This document shows, piece by piece, positions 1 to 8,351 of a stretch of DNA of 49,406 bases. The notes beneath the pieces were generated by a model. It saw only the letters and a list, made by a program, of their open reading frames with translations. It did not search any database and was not told where the DNA came from. The stretch's first letter is position 1; every line of letters begins with the position of its first letter. The stretch lies in the NCBI GenBank assembly GCA_022827885.1, contig JAJEIP010000097.1:1-49406 (forward strand), in the 5' to 3' direction. The DNA is from Candidatus Poribacteria bacterium. Lineage in GTDB: Bacteria > Poribacteria > WGA-4E > WGA-3G. Both the position numbers and the translations under genes were made by a program.

Positions 1-93
1 CGTGCGAAAGCCGATGCTTTACCGCCTCCGCGCCGAAAGGATGAGCATAACAGGTTCATTGACCCATATCGCCCGATCACGCTATCCAATTAA
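1..93 (+). CDS. Possible C-terminal end of a protein running in from the left edge
   Basis: Frame 1 is open from the first base to a TAA at 91-93 and gives about 30 residues ending ...FIDPYRPITLSN. The composition looks protein-like, but there is no recognisable domain and no start inside the window, so this could be the tail of an upstream + strand gene or chance. It would be convergent with the Nudix gene that follows. Function cannot be assigned. Confidence 0.3.
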   Translation, partial: RAKADALPPPRRKDEHNRFIDPYRPITLSN

Positions 94-136
94 AGTTGCT
101 CGCCGCAAATTTAGATTCTTCTGTCTAAAAGAGCCG

Positions 137-604
137 TTACCTGATAAAAGTCGTCATTTCTCCGGTATAGGCATCTTTGATACGCTGTGTATGATTCAAA
201 AGCAGATCCAATTCTTGTATCTCTTGATAGGAGAAATATCCGTATTCGGTGGTTTCGCAACTCAGCCGGAGTTCACCCTCGACAATTTCTGCCTCAAAGC
301 ATAAAGCCACCAACTGGAATTTGTTTCCGTCTTGATACACAATTAATTCATGCGGGGTTGTGTAAACACCGATGAGACGGTTTATGGTGACTTGCAATCC
401 TGTTTCTTCTTCAACTTCTCGTACACACGCTTCGCTTGCGCTTTCTCCGGGTTCCATCCCTCCACCGGGTAAGCACCACTGGTTGTTATCTTCGCGCCTT
501 GTTAGCAGAACTTTTTCGCGGTGCTGATCAAAAATAATGGCTGAACATCCAACACGGATTATGCCATTTTGCCCAACACGATGTCCTGTAATAATTTTAG
601 CCAT
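137..604 (-). CDS. Nudix hydrolase
   Basis: Small cytosolic pyrophosphohydrolase of the Nudix superfamily, which cleaves nucleoside diphosphates linked to another moiety. The Nudix box GX5EX7REUXEEXGU is complete (GGMEPGE...REVEEETGL, about residues 48-70), so Mg binding and catalysis should be intact. At about 155 aa it is typical of a single-domain MutT-like protein; the substrate cannot be told. I prefer the ATG at 604 over the one at 610, because the GGAG at 613-616 lies 8 nt from the former and only 2 nt from the latter. It follows the DUF234-type ATPase on the same strand with a gap of about 50 bp, so co-transcription is possible but the functions are not obviously linked. Confidence 0.9.
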   Translation of the reverse strand: MAKIITGHRVGQNGIIRVGCSAIIFDQHREKVLLTRREDNNQWCLPGGGMEPGESASEACVREVEEETGLQVTINRLIGVYTTPHELIVYQDGNKFQLVALCFEAEIVEGELRLSCETTEYGYFSYQEIQELDLLLNHTQRIKDAYTGEMTTFIR

Positions 605-655
605 CCCCATGTCTCCATTTGTCGTTGAAAAATATGTGTTCTTTCAATAGTTAGA

Positions 656-2059
656 CTAAAACAGATCGTTTACTTCAATGAGACAGATATGTTCTTCTTT
701 CGCTCTCTCTTTGAGCGCGTCCGTGAAGCCATCGGCAGAAAACAGAATATATCGCCGATTACGCTGCCATTGATCAGGGACTTTCGCAGCGTTTTCGATG
801 AGATGGTTTAGGACATTTTCCCCAACTGGAGCACTCCACCACTTGCACTCACCAAACCAGTGACTTTCATCAACATTTTCTGTTAGGATATCAATTTCAA
901 GATTGCCTCCCCAATGCGCGCCGACCTGTTTAGGAGCGCCCCTTAATTTTTCTTTCCAATATAAACTGATATATTGACGACAAACGTCTTCAAAAATTTC
1001 GCCCATATAGTGCGAAAAGTTCGGAGCGATCATCTGCTTATACACCAACTCTGCATTGCCGGATTCGATAAGACTCCGATTGGGCAACACAAATCGAAAC
1101 CAGAATTTGATGTAGTTGTCCGCAATTTTATAAAGTCCTCTTTTACTTTTTTGAGGGGCCCGTTCGGTGATAGGTGTCTCACGTTTGACTAACCCGAGTT
1201 CTCGAAGCACACTCAGATATTTATTCACGCTTGTTGCGTCAAGTCCAACCCGTTGGGAAATCTCATTCAACCGCGTCGCGCCACCAGCGATTGCATGCAG
1301 CAAACTTGCATACGTTCTCGGCTCTCTGAGTTCTGTGCGTAACAAGAAATTCACTTCATCAAACAGGTAACCTTGCGGTGTGAGCAGTTCGTTTTTGATA
1401 TGCTGTTCAAGGACCCTTTGTGAATAATTTGAGGAACGCAACGCGAATTGATTGAGATACGCCGGAATACCACCGAGAACACCGTAAGCAATGAGTTTTT
1501 CTTTGGCAGGACATTCAGGAAAAAAACACCCACTATCGCGATAGGAGAGCGGCATCAAACGGAGTTGTCCAGTGCGTCGTCCATATAGTGGTGAGCGTTC
1601 CGCCAACACCTCTCGTTCCATGAAACTCACTTGAGAGCCGCACAGAATCAAGAAAAGTTTACTGTTTTTTCCGTGTAGATCCCAAAAGCGTTGGATCAGT
1701 GAAGGAAGCGCCGCGTTATCCTCACAGAGATATTGAAATTCGTCAAGTACCAGAACAAGTCTTTCTTCCCCTGCCTGCTGTGCGAAGTAAATAAGAGCAG
1801 ATTCCCAATCATTAAAGGCAAGACTCTGCAATAGTGGATCATTGACGACATGTCGTGCAGTCTCAGTCAGCTGCTCGAGGTGATCTCGCTCTTTTAACTG
1901 ACTGGCAAGGAAATAGATACTTCTTTTGTCCTTACAGAACTGCCATAGGAGTTCAGTCTTCCCAACCCGTCTCCTGCCATATAACACAAAAAATTCGGCG
2001 ACTTCCGATTGAAACATACGCTCTAAAGCCGCTAATTCTTGGTGCCGATTGACAAACAT
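656..2059 (-). CDS. AAA+ ATPase of the archaeal-ATPase / DUF234 type
   Basis: 467-aa P-loop ATPase. It opens with the family signature FVNRHQELAALE, then Walker A (LYGRRRVGKTEL, about residues 26-37) and Walker B with a downstream Gln (LVLVLDEFQYL, about residue 100). A winged-helix-like segment follows at about 250-310 (TRLNEISQRVGLDATSVNKYLSVLRELGLV), and a DUF234-like C-terminal domain with an E...D...EC-W pattern (residues 385-415, LEIDILTE...FGECKWW) recalls PD-(D/E)XK nuclease folds. The family is common in archaea and bacteria with many diverse paralogues; its role is unclear, possibly linked to mobile or defence functions. Start ATG at 2059 is preceded by a strong AAGGAGGAAAATTT. The promoter region carries three 15-bp repeats. 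Confidence 0.9.
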   Translation of the reverse strand: MFVNRHQELAALERMFQSEVAEFFVLYGRRRVGKTELLWQFCKDKRSIYFLASQLKERDHLEQLTETARHVVNDPLLQSLAFNDWESALIYFAQQAGEERLVLVLDEFQYLCEDNAALPSLIQRFWDLHGKNSKLFLILCGSQVSFMEREVLAERSPLYGRRTGQLRLMPLSYRDSGCFFPECPAKEKLIAYGVLGGIPAYLNQFALRSSNYSQRVLEQHIKNELLTPQGYLFDEVNFLLRTELREPRTYASLLHAIAGGATRLNEISQRVGLDATSVNKYLSVLRELGLVKRETPITERAPQKSKRGLYKIADNYIKFWFRFVLPNRSLIESGNAELVYKQMIAPNFSHYMGEIFEDVCRQYISLYWKEKLRGAPKQVGAHWGGNLEIDILTENVDESHWFGECKWWSAPVGENVLNHLIENAAKVPDQWQRNRRYILFSADGFTDALKERAKEEHICLIEVNDLF

Positions 2060-2080
2060 AAATTTTCCTCCTTAAATGCC

Positions 2081-2134
2081 GTCTAAAGTATTATACTCTA
2101 AAGTATTATACTCTAAAGTATAATTAAAATTCAA
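2081..2134 (-). promoter_or_regulatory. Promoter overlapped by three 15-bp iterons upstream of the ATPase
   Basis: Three head-to-tail 15-bp units lie at 2081-2095, 2096-2110 and 2111-2125 (consensus on the + strand CTCTAAAGTATTATA). Each junction contains the dyad TACT-N3/4-AGTA. On the gene strand a -35 TTGAAT (2134-2129) and a -10 TATAAT (2110-2105) are separated by 18 bp, so the -10 lies inside a repeat. The nearest repeat ends about 20 bp from the start codon. This arrangement suggests binding of a regulator, perhaps the ATPase itself through its winged-helix part; that is inference. Confidence 0.55.
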
Positions 2135-2300
2135 TAAAATTTGGCAAAAGTAGAATTTGCTGTTCGCGGGATTTGCTTGCACATATTTCGCTTTCATGAT
2201 ACACTATTGAGCAATCAAGCAATTTTGAGGATGGTTAGATTTACGTCACTGTTGGGGGTTGACCTCACGCGTACAGAAGAAATGGAGGAGATATTCCATA

Positions 2301-5300
2301 ATGTCCCAGACACAGCTATCATGTTTAAATTCTCCAAGATGGGTTCGCACGCGTTGTGTGAGCTTTGTGTTACTCCTGTTAGGACTCGCTATTGTGCTAC
2401 AACCCGTCTATGCTGAGAAGCTTCAATTCGACCGTGATGTTCTGCCGATATTGTCGGATAAATGCTTTGCGTGTCACGGTCCGGATCCCGCGGTCCGGCA
2501 AGCCAACCTACGGCTTGACACAAAGGAGGGTGCCTTCTCCGCACCGAGTGGTTATCCGATTATCGTGCCGGGTGAACCGGAAAACAGCGAATTGGTCCTA
2601 CGCATCACACACGAAAACATCGACCAACGGATGCCCCCGCAGATCGCCAATCGGCAGCCGACGCAGAAAGATATTGACACCCTCATCCAGTGGATTGCTG
2701 AAGGTGCTGAATGGGAAGAACACTGGGTTTACAGTCTCCCTGAACGGGTTGACCTGCCTCCTGTTGAGAACACCGGATGGGTCCGCAACCCCATCGATGC
2801 CTTCATACTTGAAAGATTAGAAGCAGAAGACCTCACCCCGTCAGCGGAAGCGGATAAACGCACACTTATCCGTCGTTTGCGTTTTGATCTCACCGGATTG
2901 CTGCCTACACCTGCTGAAGTAGAGAAGTTCTTGGGAGATGAAAACCCCGATGCATATCAATCGCTTGTCAACAGACTTCTATCTGAACCGCAATACGGCG
3001 AACAGATGGCGATGTACTGGCTCGATCTGGTGCGCTATGCGGATACGAGTGGTTACCATGCTGACGAAAATGTGAGTATCTGGCCCTATCGTGACTATGT
3101 GATAAAAGCGTTTAACGACAACATGCCGTTTGATCAATTTACGGTTGAAAACCTCGCCGGCGATCTCCTGCCGAATCCAACGCCGGCACAAAAGATCGCC
3201 GTTGGTTATAACCGTCTGAATCAGACAACCTCAGAAGGTGGCGCCCAAGCGAAGGAATATCTCGCGATCTATGCTGCTGACCGGGTGCGCACGACTGCGT
3301 CTGTCTGGCTGGGTGCGACGCTCGGTTGTGCACAGTGTCACGACCACAAGTTTGATCCGTATACGGCGAAGGATTTTTACAGTTTCGCTGCGTTTTTCGC
3401 TGATGTAGAGGGACCGGGGGTATATCCGGGTAGAAGTAAATGGGAACCCGTCGTCATGCTACCGACCCCTACTCAAGAATCAGTACTCCAGGATATTGAC
3501 GACGAATTGGCGAAATTGCAACAGGTATTCAAGACATCATCCCCCGCATTGGAAGCCGAGCAAACAGAATGGGAGAACGAAGTACTTTCACTGCTCGACG
3601 CAACAGAATCTGCCGATTTCGCGTGGGTAGACGACGTCCAAGCAAACGGTGGTCGGACTGAGGGCACATGGGAATTCGTCGGGAAAAATGAGGCACCCGT
3701 TTTCAGTAAATTATATTCACGGAAGCAGACAGCGGAAGCTGGAAAGACCGTCCAGCATGCTTTCCGTGGCGCAAATCGAACATTCACCGTAGCAGCCGGC
3801 GATCGACTCTTTGCATACATCTGGCTTGATCCCGAATCACCACCAGAAACCGTTATGCTCCAGTGGAATGACGGCAATTGGAACCACCGAGCATTTTGGG
3901 GTGAAGACAAAATCAACTTCGGTGAAATTGGAAGTAATACACCTGATCACAAGCCGATGGGACCGCTCCCTGCAGTCGGCGAGTGGGTACGTCTTGAGGT
4001 AGATCCAGCAGACGTTGGGTTGGAACCGGAGAGCGTCCTGAACGGAATCGCTTTCGTCCAGTTCGGGGGCACGGCTTATTGGGATATGGCTGGTGTCGCA
4101 ACGACTCGCGGCTCGGCGGTGAAGCACACACATACGGAACAGGTCATCGCGGCAATTCAGGTCGATGCGTCTGTCAGGACGACACATCAGCGTGAACAGA
4201 TCGCCGCGGAGTATCGCCGCATCACACCTGCGCTTGACGGTATTCGAAATCAGATTGCAGATTTAGAGAAGCAGAAGGGTGAACTCGAATCGCAAATTCC
4301 TTACTCACTTACCACTGTGTCCACACTCCCTCGGACGACACGCGTGCTACCGAGGGGTAACTGGATGGACGATTCGGGTGAGATCGTCGAACCGATGATA
4401 CCGGCTTTCCTGGGTGACCTCGGTATCAAAAACCGTCGACCGACCCGTTTAGAACTCGCACAGTGGATAGCGTCAAAGGACAACCCGCTTACTGCTCGGA
4501 CGTTTGTCAATCGGCTTTGGGCACTCTATTTCGGGACTGGATTATCCCGCGTCTTGGATGACCTCGGGGCCCAAGGTGAATCGCCGACACATCCTGAACT
4601 GCTTGACTGGCTTGCTGTCGAATTTGTCGAGAGCGGTTGGAACGTTAAGCATATCGTAAAACTCCTCGTCACCTCGAATACTTATCGTCAAGCCTCGAAA
4701 TCCAACGAGGTATTGGAGGAGAAGGACGCTTACAATCGCTTGCTGGCACGCCAATCCCGCTGGAGGCTCGACGCTGAGGCGGTCCGCGACAACGCATTGA
4801 TGCTGAGTGGACTTCTTATTCCCAAAATTGGGGGTCCGAGTGTGAGACCTTACCAACCGACGGGGTATTACGCAAATCTAAACTTTCCGAAGCGGGTCTA
4901 TGTGCACGACACAGGCGAGAATCAATATCGCCGTGGGCTTTATACGCATTGGCAGCGCACCTTCTTGCATCCGAGCATGATGGCGTTCGATGCCCCGAGC
5001 CGTCAGGAGTGTACCGCCGAACGGGCAACCTCTAATACCCCGATGCAAGCATTGACGCTCCTCAACGACCCAAGTTACGTTGAGGCGGCGCGCGTCTTTG
5101 CGGAGCGAATCATCCAAGAGGGTGGTGAATCCGTCGCTGAGCGGATTAACTGGGCATATCAGTGGACGCTGTCTCGGATGCCGCAGCCGAAGGAATTAGA
5201 GATCATAACTTCTCTCTATGAGAAGCACCACGCCGAATATACTGCCGACCTTGATGCCGCCAACGCTCTGGTCTCAACGGGTGAAGCACCTATGACAGCA

Positions 5301-5384
5301 GACGTTGCCCGTGACGAGTTAGCGGCGTGGACTTCTGTGGCACGGGTAATATTGAATTTGCATGAGACCATCATGCGGTATTAG
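2301..5384 (+). CDS. PSCyt1-DUF1549-DUF1553 (planctomycete-type cytochrome) protein
   Basis: Large exported protein of about 1027 aa. After a hydrophobic signal or anchor segment (residues 20-38) comes a PSCyt1 cytochrome-c-like domain with heme motif CFACH at 55-59 (FDRDVLPILSDKCFACHGPDP), then a DUF1549 domain with a second CXXCH, CAQCH at 343-347 followed by DHKFDP. A jelly-roll-like insert (about 450-620, ...QHAFRGANRTFTVAAGDRLFAYIWLDP) and a C-terminal DUF1553 domain (about 700-1000) follow. This order is standard for the family in Planctomycetes and relatives, where such proteins nearly always sit with DUF1501 partners and are thought to act in periplasmic oxidation; the reaction is unknown. 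I chose ATG 2301 because GGAGGAG lies at 2284-2290. The longer in-frame start at 2259 has no ribosome site and would put a charged stretch before the signal. Confidence 0.9.
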   Translation: MSQTQLSCLNSPRWVRTRCVSFVLLLLGLAIVLQPVYAEKLQFDRDVLPILSDKCFACHGPDPAVRQANLRLDTKEGAFSAPSGYPIIVPGEPENSELVLRITHENIDQRMPPQIANRQPTQKDIDTLIQWIAEGAEWEEHWVYSLPERVDLPPVENTGWVRNPIDAFILERLEAEDLTPSAEADKRTLIRRLRFDLTGLLPTPAEVEKFLGDENPDAYQSLVNRLLSEPQYGEQMAMYWLDLVRYADTSGYHADENVSIWPYRDYVIKAFNDNMPFDQFTVENLAGDLLPNPTPAQKIAVGYNRLNQTTSEGGAQAKEYLAIYAADRVRTTASVWLGATLGCAQCHDHKFDPYTAKDFYSFAAFFADVEGPGVYPGRSKWEPVVMLPTPTQESVLQDIDDELAKLQQVFKTSSPALEAEQTEWENEVLSLLDATESADFAWVDDVQANGGRTEGTWEFVGKNEAPVFSKLYSRKQTAEAGKTVQHAFRGANRTFTVAAGDRLFAYIWLDPESPPETVMLQWNDGNWNHRAFWGEDKINFGEIGSNTPDHKPMGPLPAVGEWVRLEVDPADVGLEPESVLNGIAFVQFGGTAYWDMAGVATTRGSAVKHTHTEQVIAAIQVDASVRTTHQREQIAAEYRRITPALDGIRNQIADLEKQKGELESQIPYSLTTVSTLPRTTRVLPRGNWMDDSGEIVEPMIPAFLGDLGIKNRRPTRLELAQWIASKDNPLTARTFVNRLWALYFGTGLSRVLDDLGAQGESPTHPELLDWLAVEFVESGWNVKHIVKLLVTSNTYRQASKSNEVLEEKDAYNRLLARQSRWRLDAEAVRDNALMLSGLLIPKIGGPSVRPYQPTGYYANLNFPKRVYVHDTGENQYRRGLYTHWQRTFLHPSMMAFDAPSRQECTAERATSNTPMQALTLLNDPSYVEAARVFAERIIQEGGESVAERINWAYQWTLSRMPQPKELEIITSLYEKHHAEYTADLDAANALVSTGEAPMTADVARDELAAWTSVARVILNLHETIMRY

Positions 5385-5439
5385 GGTTGATTCGATCTGC
5401 CAGTAAAGTATTGAAAAACGACGGACAGGAGGTATAGGT

Positions 5440-6879
5440 ATGGCTATGGATATTCACAAAGAAACCGATCTTCGCCTCACGAGGCGGACATTTTTAGGGA
5501 AAAGCGTGCGTAGCATCGGATCGCTTGCGCTTGGATCCCTACTGACACCATCGTTGCTCGGTGCCGCGCCGGAAATTGAGCGGTGGCAGGGCATTGTTAC
5601 CACCCCGCATGTGCCCCCCAAGGCGAAACGCATTATTCATCTCTGCATGGCAGGCGGTCCCTCCCATCTGGAAACTTTGGATTACAAACCGCAACTGGCG
5701 GAACTCGACGGTCAACCGATGCCGAAGTCTTTCACGGAAGGGCAGCCGATTGCGCAACTTCAAGGACAAGCGGATTCCCTCAAATGCCTCGGTCCGACCC
5801 ATGAATTCAAAAAGTATGGACAGTCGGGGCAAGAGATGAGCACAGCGTTTCCACATATTGGCAGTCTCGCCGACGATATTTGTATTGTGCGCTCCCTGAA
5901 AACCGAGCAGATTAACCACGATCCGGCACATACCTTCATGAACACGGGCACTGCAATCGCCGGCAGACCCAGCATGGGTTCGTGGCTGCTCTATGGACTC
6001 GGTAGTGAGAATGAAAACCTGCCGGGTTATGTCGTCCTTACCTCCTCTGGCGGCGGACAGGATCAACCGATTGCGACGCGGCAATGGCATAGTGGGTTTC
6101 TCCCAGGTCAGTTTCAAGGCGTTCAGTTCCACTCGATTGGCGATCCCGTTCACTACGTCACGAACCCTGGTGGTGTCAATACCGAACAGCAACGAGACGT
6201 TGTGGATGCCGTCCAAACCTTGAACGGCATGCTCGATGAGACTGTAGAGGATCCTGCAATTTCGACGCGGATCAGTCAGTATGAAATGGCGTTCCGAATG
6301 CAGACGAGCGTCCCGGAGTTGACGGACATTTCCAAAGAACCGCAGCACGTTCTGGATGCTTACGGTGCGGAGCCCGGTGACGGATCCTACGCTTCAAACT
6401 GTCTCCTCGCACGGCGGTTGGCAGAGCGCGGGGTGCGATTCATTCAACTTTACCACCGCGGCTGGGATCACCACGGCGGCATTGAAAACGCTATCAAGAC
6501 GACCTCAGGTTATGTTGATAAGGCAACCGCGGCACTTGTGAATGATCTAAAGCAGCGCGGTATGTTGGACGATACCTTAGTGATTTGGGGCGGTGAGTTC
6601 GGTCGGACACCCATGGCGCAAGGCACTGGACGCGATCACCACATCAAAGGGTTTTCGATGTGGATGGCTGGCGGTGGTATCAAAGGGGGTATCAGCTACG
6701 GTAACACCGATGAGTTAGGATATAATTCCGTTGAAAATATCGTGCATGTCCACGATTTCCATGCCACGATGCTTCACCTCTTTGGGATTAACCACGAAAA
6801 ACTGGTCTATCGCTTCCAAGGACGAGATTTCCGGCTCACCGATGTCCACGGGCATGTCGTCCGTGATATCTTGGCTTAA
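5440..6879 (+). CDS. DUF1501 protein, Tat-exported
   Basis: 479-aa protein of the DUF1501 family, an alkaline-phosphatase/sulfatase-like fold usually encoded directly after a DUF1549/DUF1553 protein. The N-terminus carries a twin-arginine signal (TRRTFLGKSV, Arg15-Arg16, then a hydrophobic stretch ending around GAA), indicating folded export to the periplasm. Typical DUF1501 motifs are present: HLCMAGGPSHLETLD, FPHIGSLADDICIVRS, HDPAHTFMNTG, and the C-terminal WGGEFGRTP...GRDHH. It lies 55 bp behind its partner with the strong site AGGAGGT at 5424-5430, so the two are very probably co-transcribed. Biochemical function of the family is unestablished. Confidence 0.92.
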   Translation: MAMDIHKETDLRLTRRTFLGKSVRSIGSLALGSLLTPSLLGAAPEIERWQGIVTTPHVPPKAKRIIHLCMAGGPSHLETLDYKPQLAELDGQPMPKSFTEGQPIAQLQGQADSLKCLGPTHEFKKYGQSGQEMSTAFPHIGSLADDICIVRSLKTEQINHDPAHTFMNTGTAIAGRPSMGSWLLYGLGSENENLPGYVVLTSSGGGQDQPIATRQWHSGFLPGQFQGVQFHSIGDPVHYVTNPGGVNTEQQRDVVDAVQTLNGMLDETVEDPAISTRISQYEMAFRMQTSVPELTDISKEPQHVLDAYGAEPGDGSYASNCLLARRLAERGVRFIQLYHRGWDHHGGIENAIKTTSGYVDKATAALVNDLKQRGMLDDTLVIWGGEFGRTPMAQGTGRDHHIKGFSMWMAGGGIKGGISYGNTDELGYNSVENIVHVHDFHATMLHLFGINHEKLVYRFQGRDFRLTDVHGHVVRDILA

Positions 6880-6897
6880 AAGGAGCAGGTGCCCTCT

Positions 6898-7106
6898 GTG
6901 GATATTAAAGGGACTTCTATAAAAAAAGCAAGCAAGATTTTAGTACACATCTCGTTCTTGTTGCTTTTAACGGTATCTGTCTTTTGGGAGCCCAAGTCGA
7001 ATACGGACTCTCAATAGATGTCCTCGGCTATCTCGTTGAAGTCGCGTCCGGGATGTCGCTCGATGCATTTTTCTCTGAGCGTATCTTCAAACCGCTTGGT
7101 GTCAAC
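6898..7106 (+). pseudogene. 5' remains of a beta-lactamase-fold serine hydrolase
   Basis: Two pieces of a class C beta-lactamase-like hydrolase remain. A signal-peptide-like leader starts at GTG 6898 (VDIKGTSIKKASK then a hydrophobic run) and ends at a TAG at 7015-7017. In another frame, about 6987-7106 encodes EYGLSIDVLGYLVEVASG...ERIFKPLGVN, the region of this family that contains the catalytic Tyr (Y-x-S) and the following helices. The part with the SxxK nucleophile is missing, so the gene is dead. The reading is cut at 7106 by the left end of the IsrB element, and the C-terminal end reappears beyond its right end. Confidence 0.7.
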
Positions 7107-7306
7107 TACCCTAAGCTAAAGCATAGGGCTTGTGCGAAGCATATACCAAAGGTTCACTCCACGAGTTAAACTGTTGACTACAGTAAAATATCGCATATCT
7201 CTGGCGTGGTAGCCAGTTCTATGTTTCAGATGCTCCCCAAGTCTGATTCCTCTTGGATACTGTGATCTGGATGGGGAAATATACACCCGAAAGGGGATTA
7301 CAAACG
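7101..7306 (+). ncRNA. Predicted omega RNA region of the IsrB element
   Basis: In IscB and IsrB systems the guide RNA is encoded directly upstream of the nuclease, with the guide at its 5' end taken from sequence flanking the element. Here about 200 nt of non-coding sequence separates the element end from the isrB ATG and is rich in short stems: CCCTA/TAGGG (7109-7128), GCTT/AAGC (7128-7140), CTGGC/GCCAG (7201-7216), CCAAG/CTTGG (7237-7256) and CCCC/GGGG closing around the last (7235-7276). The guide would be roughly the 16-20 nt ending at 7100. Boundaries are inferred from the family, not seen. Confidence 0.5.
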
Positions 7307-8345
7307 ATGTTTGTTATAGTCGTAGACCAAAACCAGAATCCACTGATGCCGACAAAGCCTTCGCGCGCAAAAAAGTGGATAAAATCACGGAAGGCAACAC
7401 CTTTTTGGCGAAATGGTGTGTTTTGTGTTCGTCTGAATGTGAGCCCTTCAGATGCTTACACGCAAGAGATTGCTGTGGGTGTAGACCCTGGTAGCAAAAA
7501 AGAGGGGTTTACCGTCAAAAGCGAAGCACACACCTATCTCAACGTACAAGCCGATGCCCATAACAAAGTCAGCAAAAAGATAGAAAAGCGTCGTGAGTTG
7601 CGGAGAAGTCGTCGGTCTCGGAAGTGTCCGAATCGAAAGAATAGGACGAACCGCCTTGCGAACCAAGCGCGCATCCCTGCTGGCACCCGCGCAAGATGGG
7701 ACTGGAAACTGCGTATCCTTGAGTGGTTCTCGAAACTCTATCCGATCACACACGTCTGTGTTGAGGACATCAAAGCCCGAACCCTCGAACGCGCAAGGCA
7801 GTGGAATCAATCGTTTAGTCCTTTGGAAGTCGGTAAGCAGTGGTTCTACGCTGAAATAGAAAAGCGTTGGAAACTGCTAACGCTGCAAGGATGGGAAACA
7901 AAGGAGCTACGCGATAGACTTGGACTCAAGAAGTCTCGCAAGAAGCTATCAGAAACGTTTGAGGCGCACTGTGTGGATAGTTGGTGTCTGGCACATCATA
8001 CTGTCGGTGGTTCTGATATACCCGATCATACGGGTATCTTCTGTATATCGCCAATCCTGATCCAGCGAAGGGGGTTACACAGAGAACAACCGAAAAAGGG
8101 TGGGATTCGTTCAAGGTATGGCGGAACAGTCTTGGGAAAGGGTCTGGTTAAGAACGTGCTTGTCAAGCATGTGAGGTATGGTTTCTCACGCCTGTCGGGT
8201 ATCAACGCGAAAGGTTTATTTGCTATCTATAGTCTTGATGGGAAACGCTTAACAACCAGTGCGAAGCAAACCAGCTTCAAAGTCCTCACACGGCTTAACT
8301 TTAACTATAGGATCGGGCATTCCTCCCCAACCTAAAGGATGGGCC
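7107..8345 (+). mobile_element. Non-autonomous IS200/IS605-like element carrying isrB
   Basis: The element is bounded by subterminal hairpins in the same orientation: CCCTA-N10-TAGGG at 7109-7128 (loop AGCTAAAGCA) and CCCA-N10-TGGG at 8326-8343 (loop ACCTAAAGGA), the latter preceded by the CATTCCTCCCC typical of IS200/IS605 ends. There are no inverted repeats or target duplication, as expected for HUH-transposase (TnpA) elements. Only isrB is present, with no tnpA, so movement would need TnpA in trans. It sits inside a degraded serine hydrolase gene immediately after GTCAAC (7101-7106), the same hexamer that adjoins the TnpB element. Exact cut sites are uncertain by several bases, and GTCAAC itself may belong to the element. 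Confidence 0.75.
7307..8335 (+). CDS. isrB: IsrB-type RNA-guided nickase (IscB relative lacking HNH)
   Basis: 342-aa protein. It starts with the PLMP domain (residues 12-15 PLMP, followed by PSRAKKWIKSRKA), then RuvC-I (VGVDPGSK, Asp60) and an arginine-rich bridge helix (about 90-116, KRRELRRSRRSRK). RuvC-II follows (HVCVEDIKAR, Glu153) and RuvC-III (FEAHCVDSWCLA, His221/Asp224), then a basic C-terminal domain. Only about 68 residues separate Glu153 from His221, so there is no HNH insertion. That, with the length near 350 aa, points to IsrB rather than IscB. Known IsrB proteins nick the non-target DNA strand guided by omega RNA. All RuvC residues are present, so it looks active. Start ATG 7307 has AAAGGGGAT upstream and puts the PLMP domain at the usual place; the in-frame codons from 7253 would lie in the RNA gene. 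The stop codon (8333-8335) lies within the loop of the right terminal hairpin. Confidence 0.85.
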   Translation: MFVIVVDQNQNPLMPTKPSRAKKWIKSRKATPFWRNGVFCVRLNVSPSDAYTQEIAVGVDPGSKKEGFTVKSEAHTYLNVQADAHNKVSKKIEKRRELRRSRRSRKCPNRKNRTNRLANQARIPAGTRARWDWKLRILEWFSKLYPITHVCVEDIKARTLERARQWNQSFSPLEVGKQWFYAEIEKRWKLLTLQGWETKELRDRLGLKKSRKKLSETFEAHCVDSWCLAHHTVGGSDIPDHTGIFCISPILIQRRGLHREQPKKGGIRSRYGGTVLGKGLVKNVLVKHVRYGFSRLSGINAKGLFAIYSLDGKRLTTSAKQTSFKVLTRLNFNYRIGHSSPT

Positions 8346-8351
8346 CCTGCC

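Noticed and set aside
5539-6348. A 269-residue reading frame opposite the DUF1501 gene
   Set aside because: Antisense shadow of a clear coding region; low-complexity basic composition and no motif.
7253-7306. Upstream ATG for isrB
   Set aside because: It would put 18 extra residues before the PLMP domain and lies in the predicted guide-RNA region; AAAGGGGAT supports the ATG at 7307.
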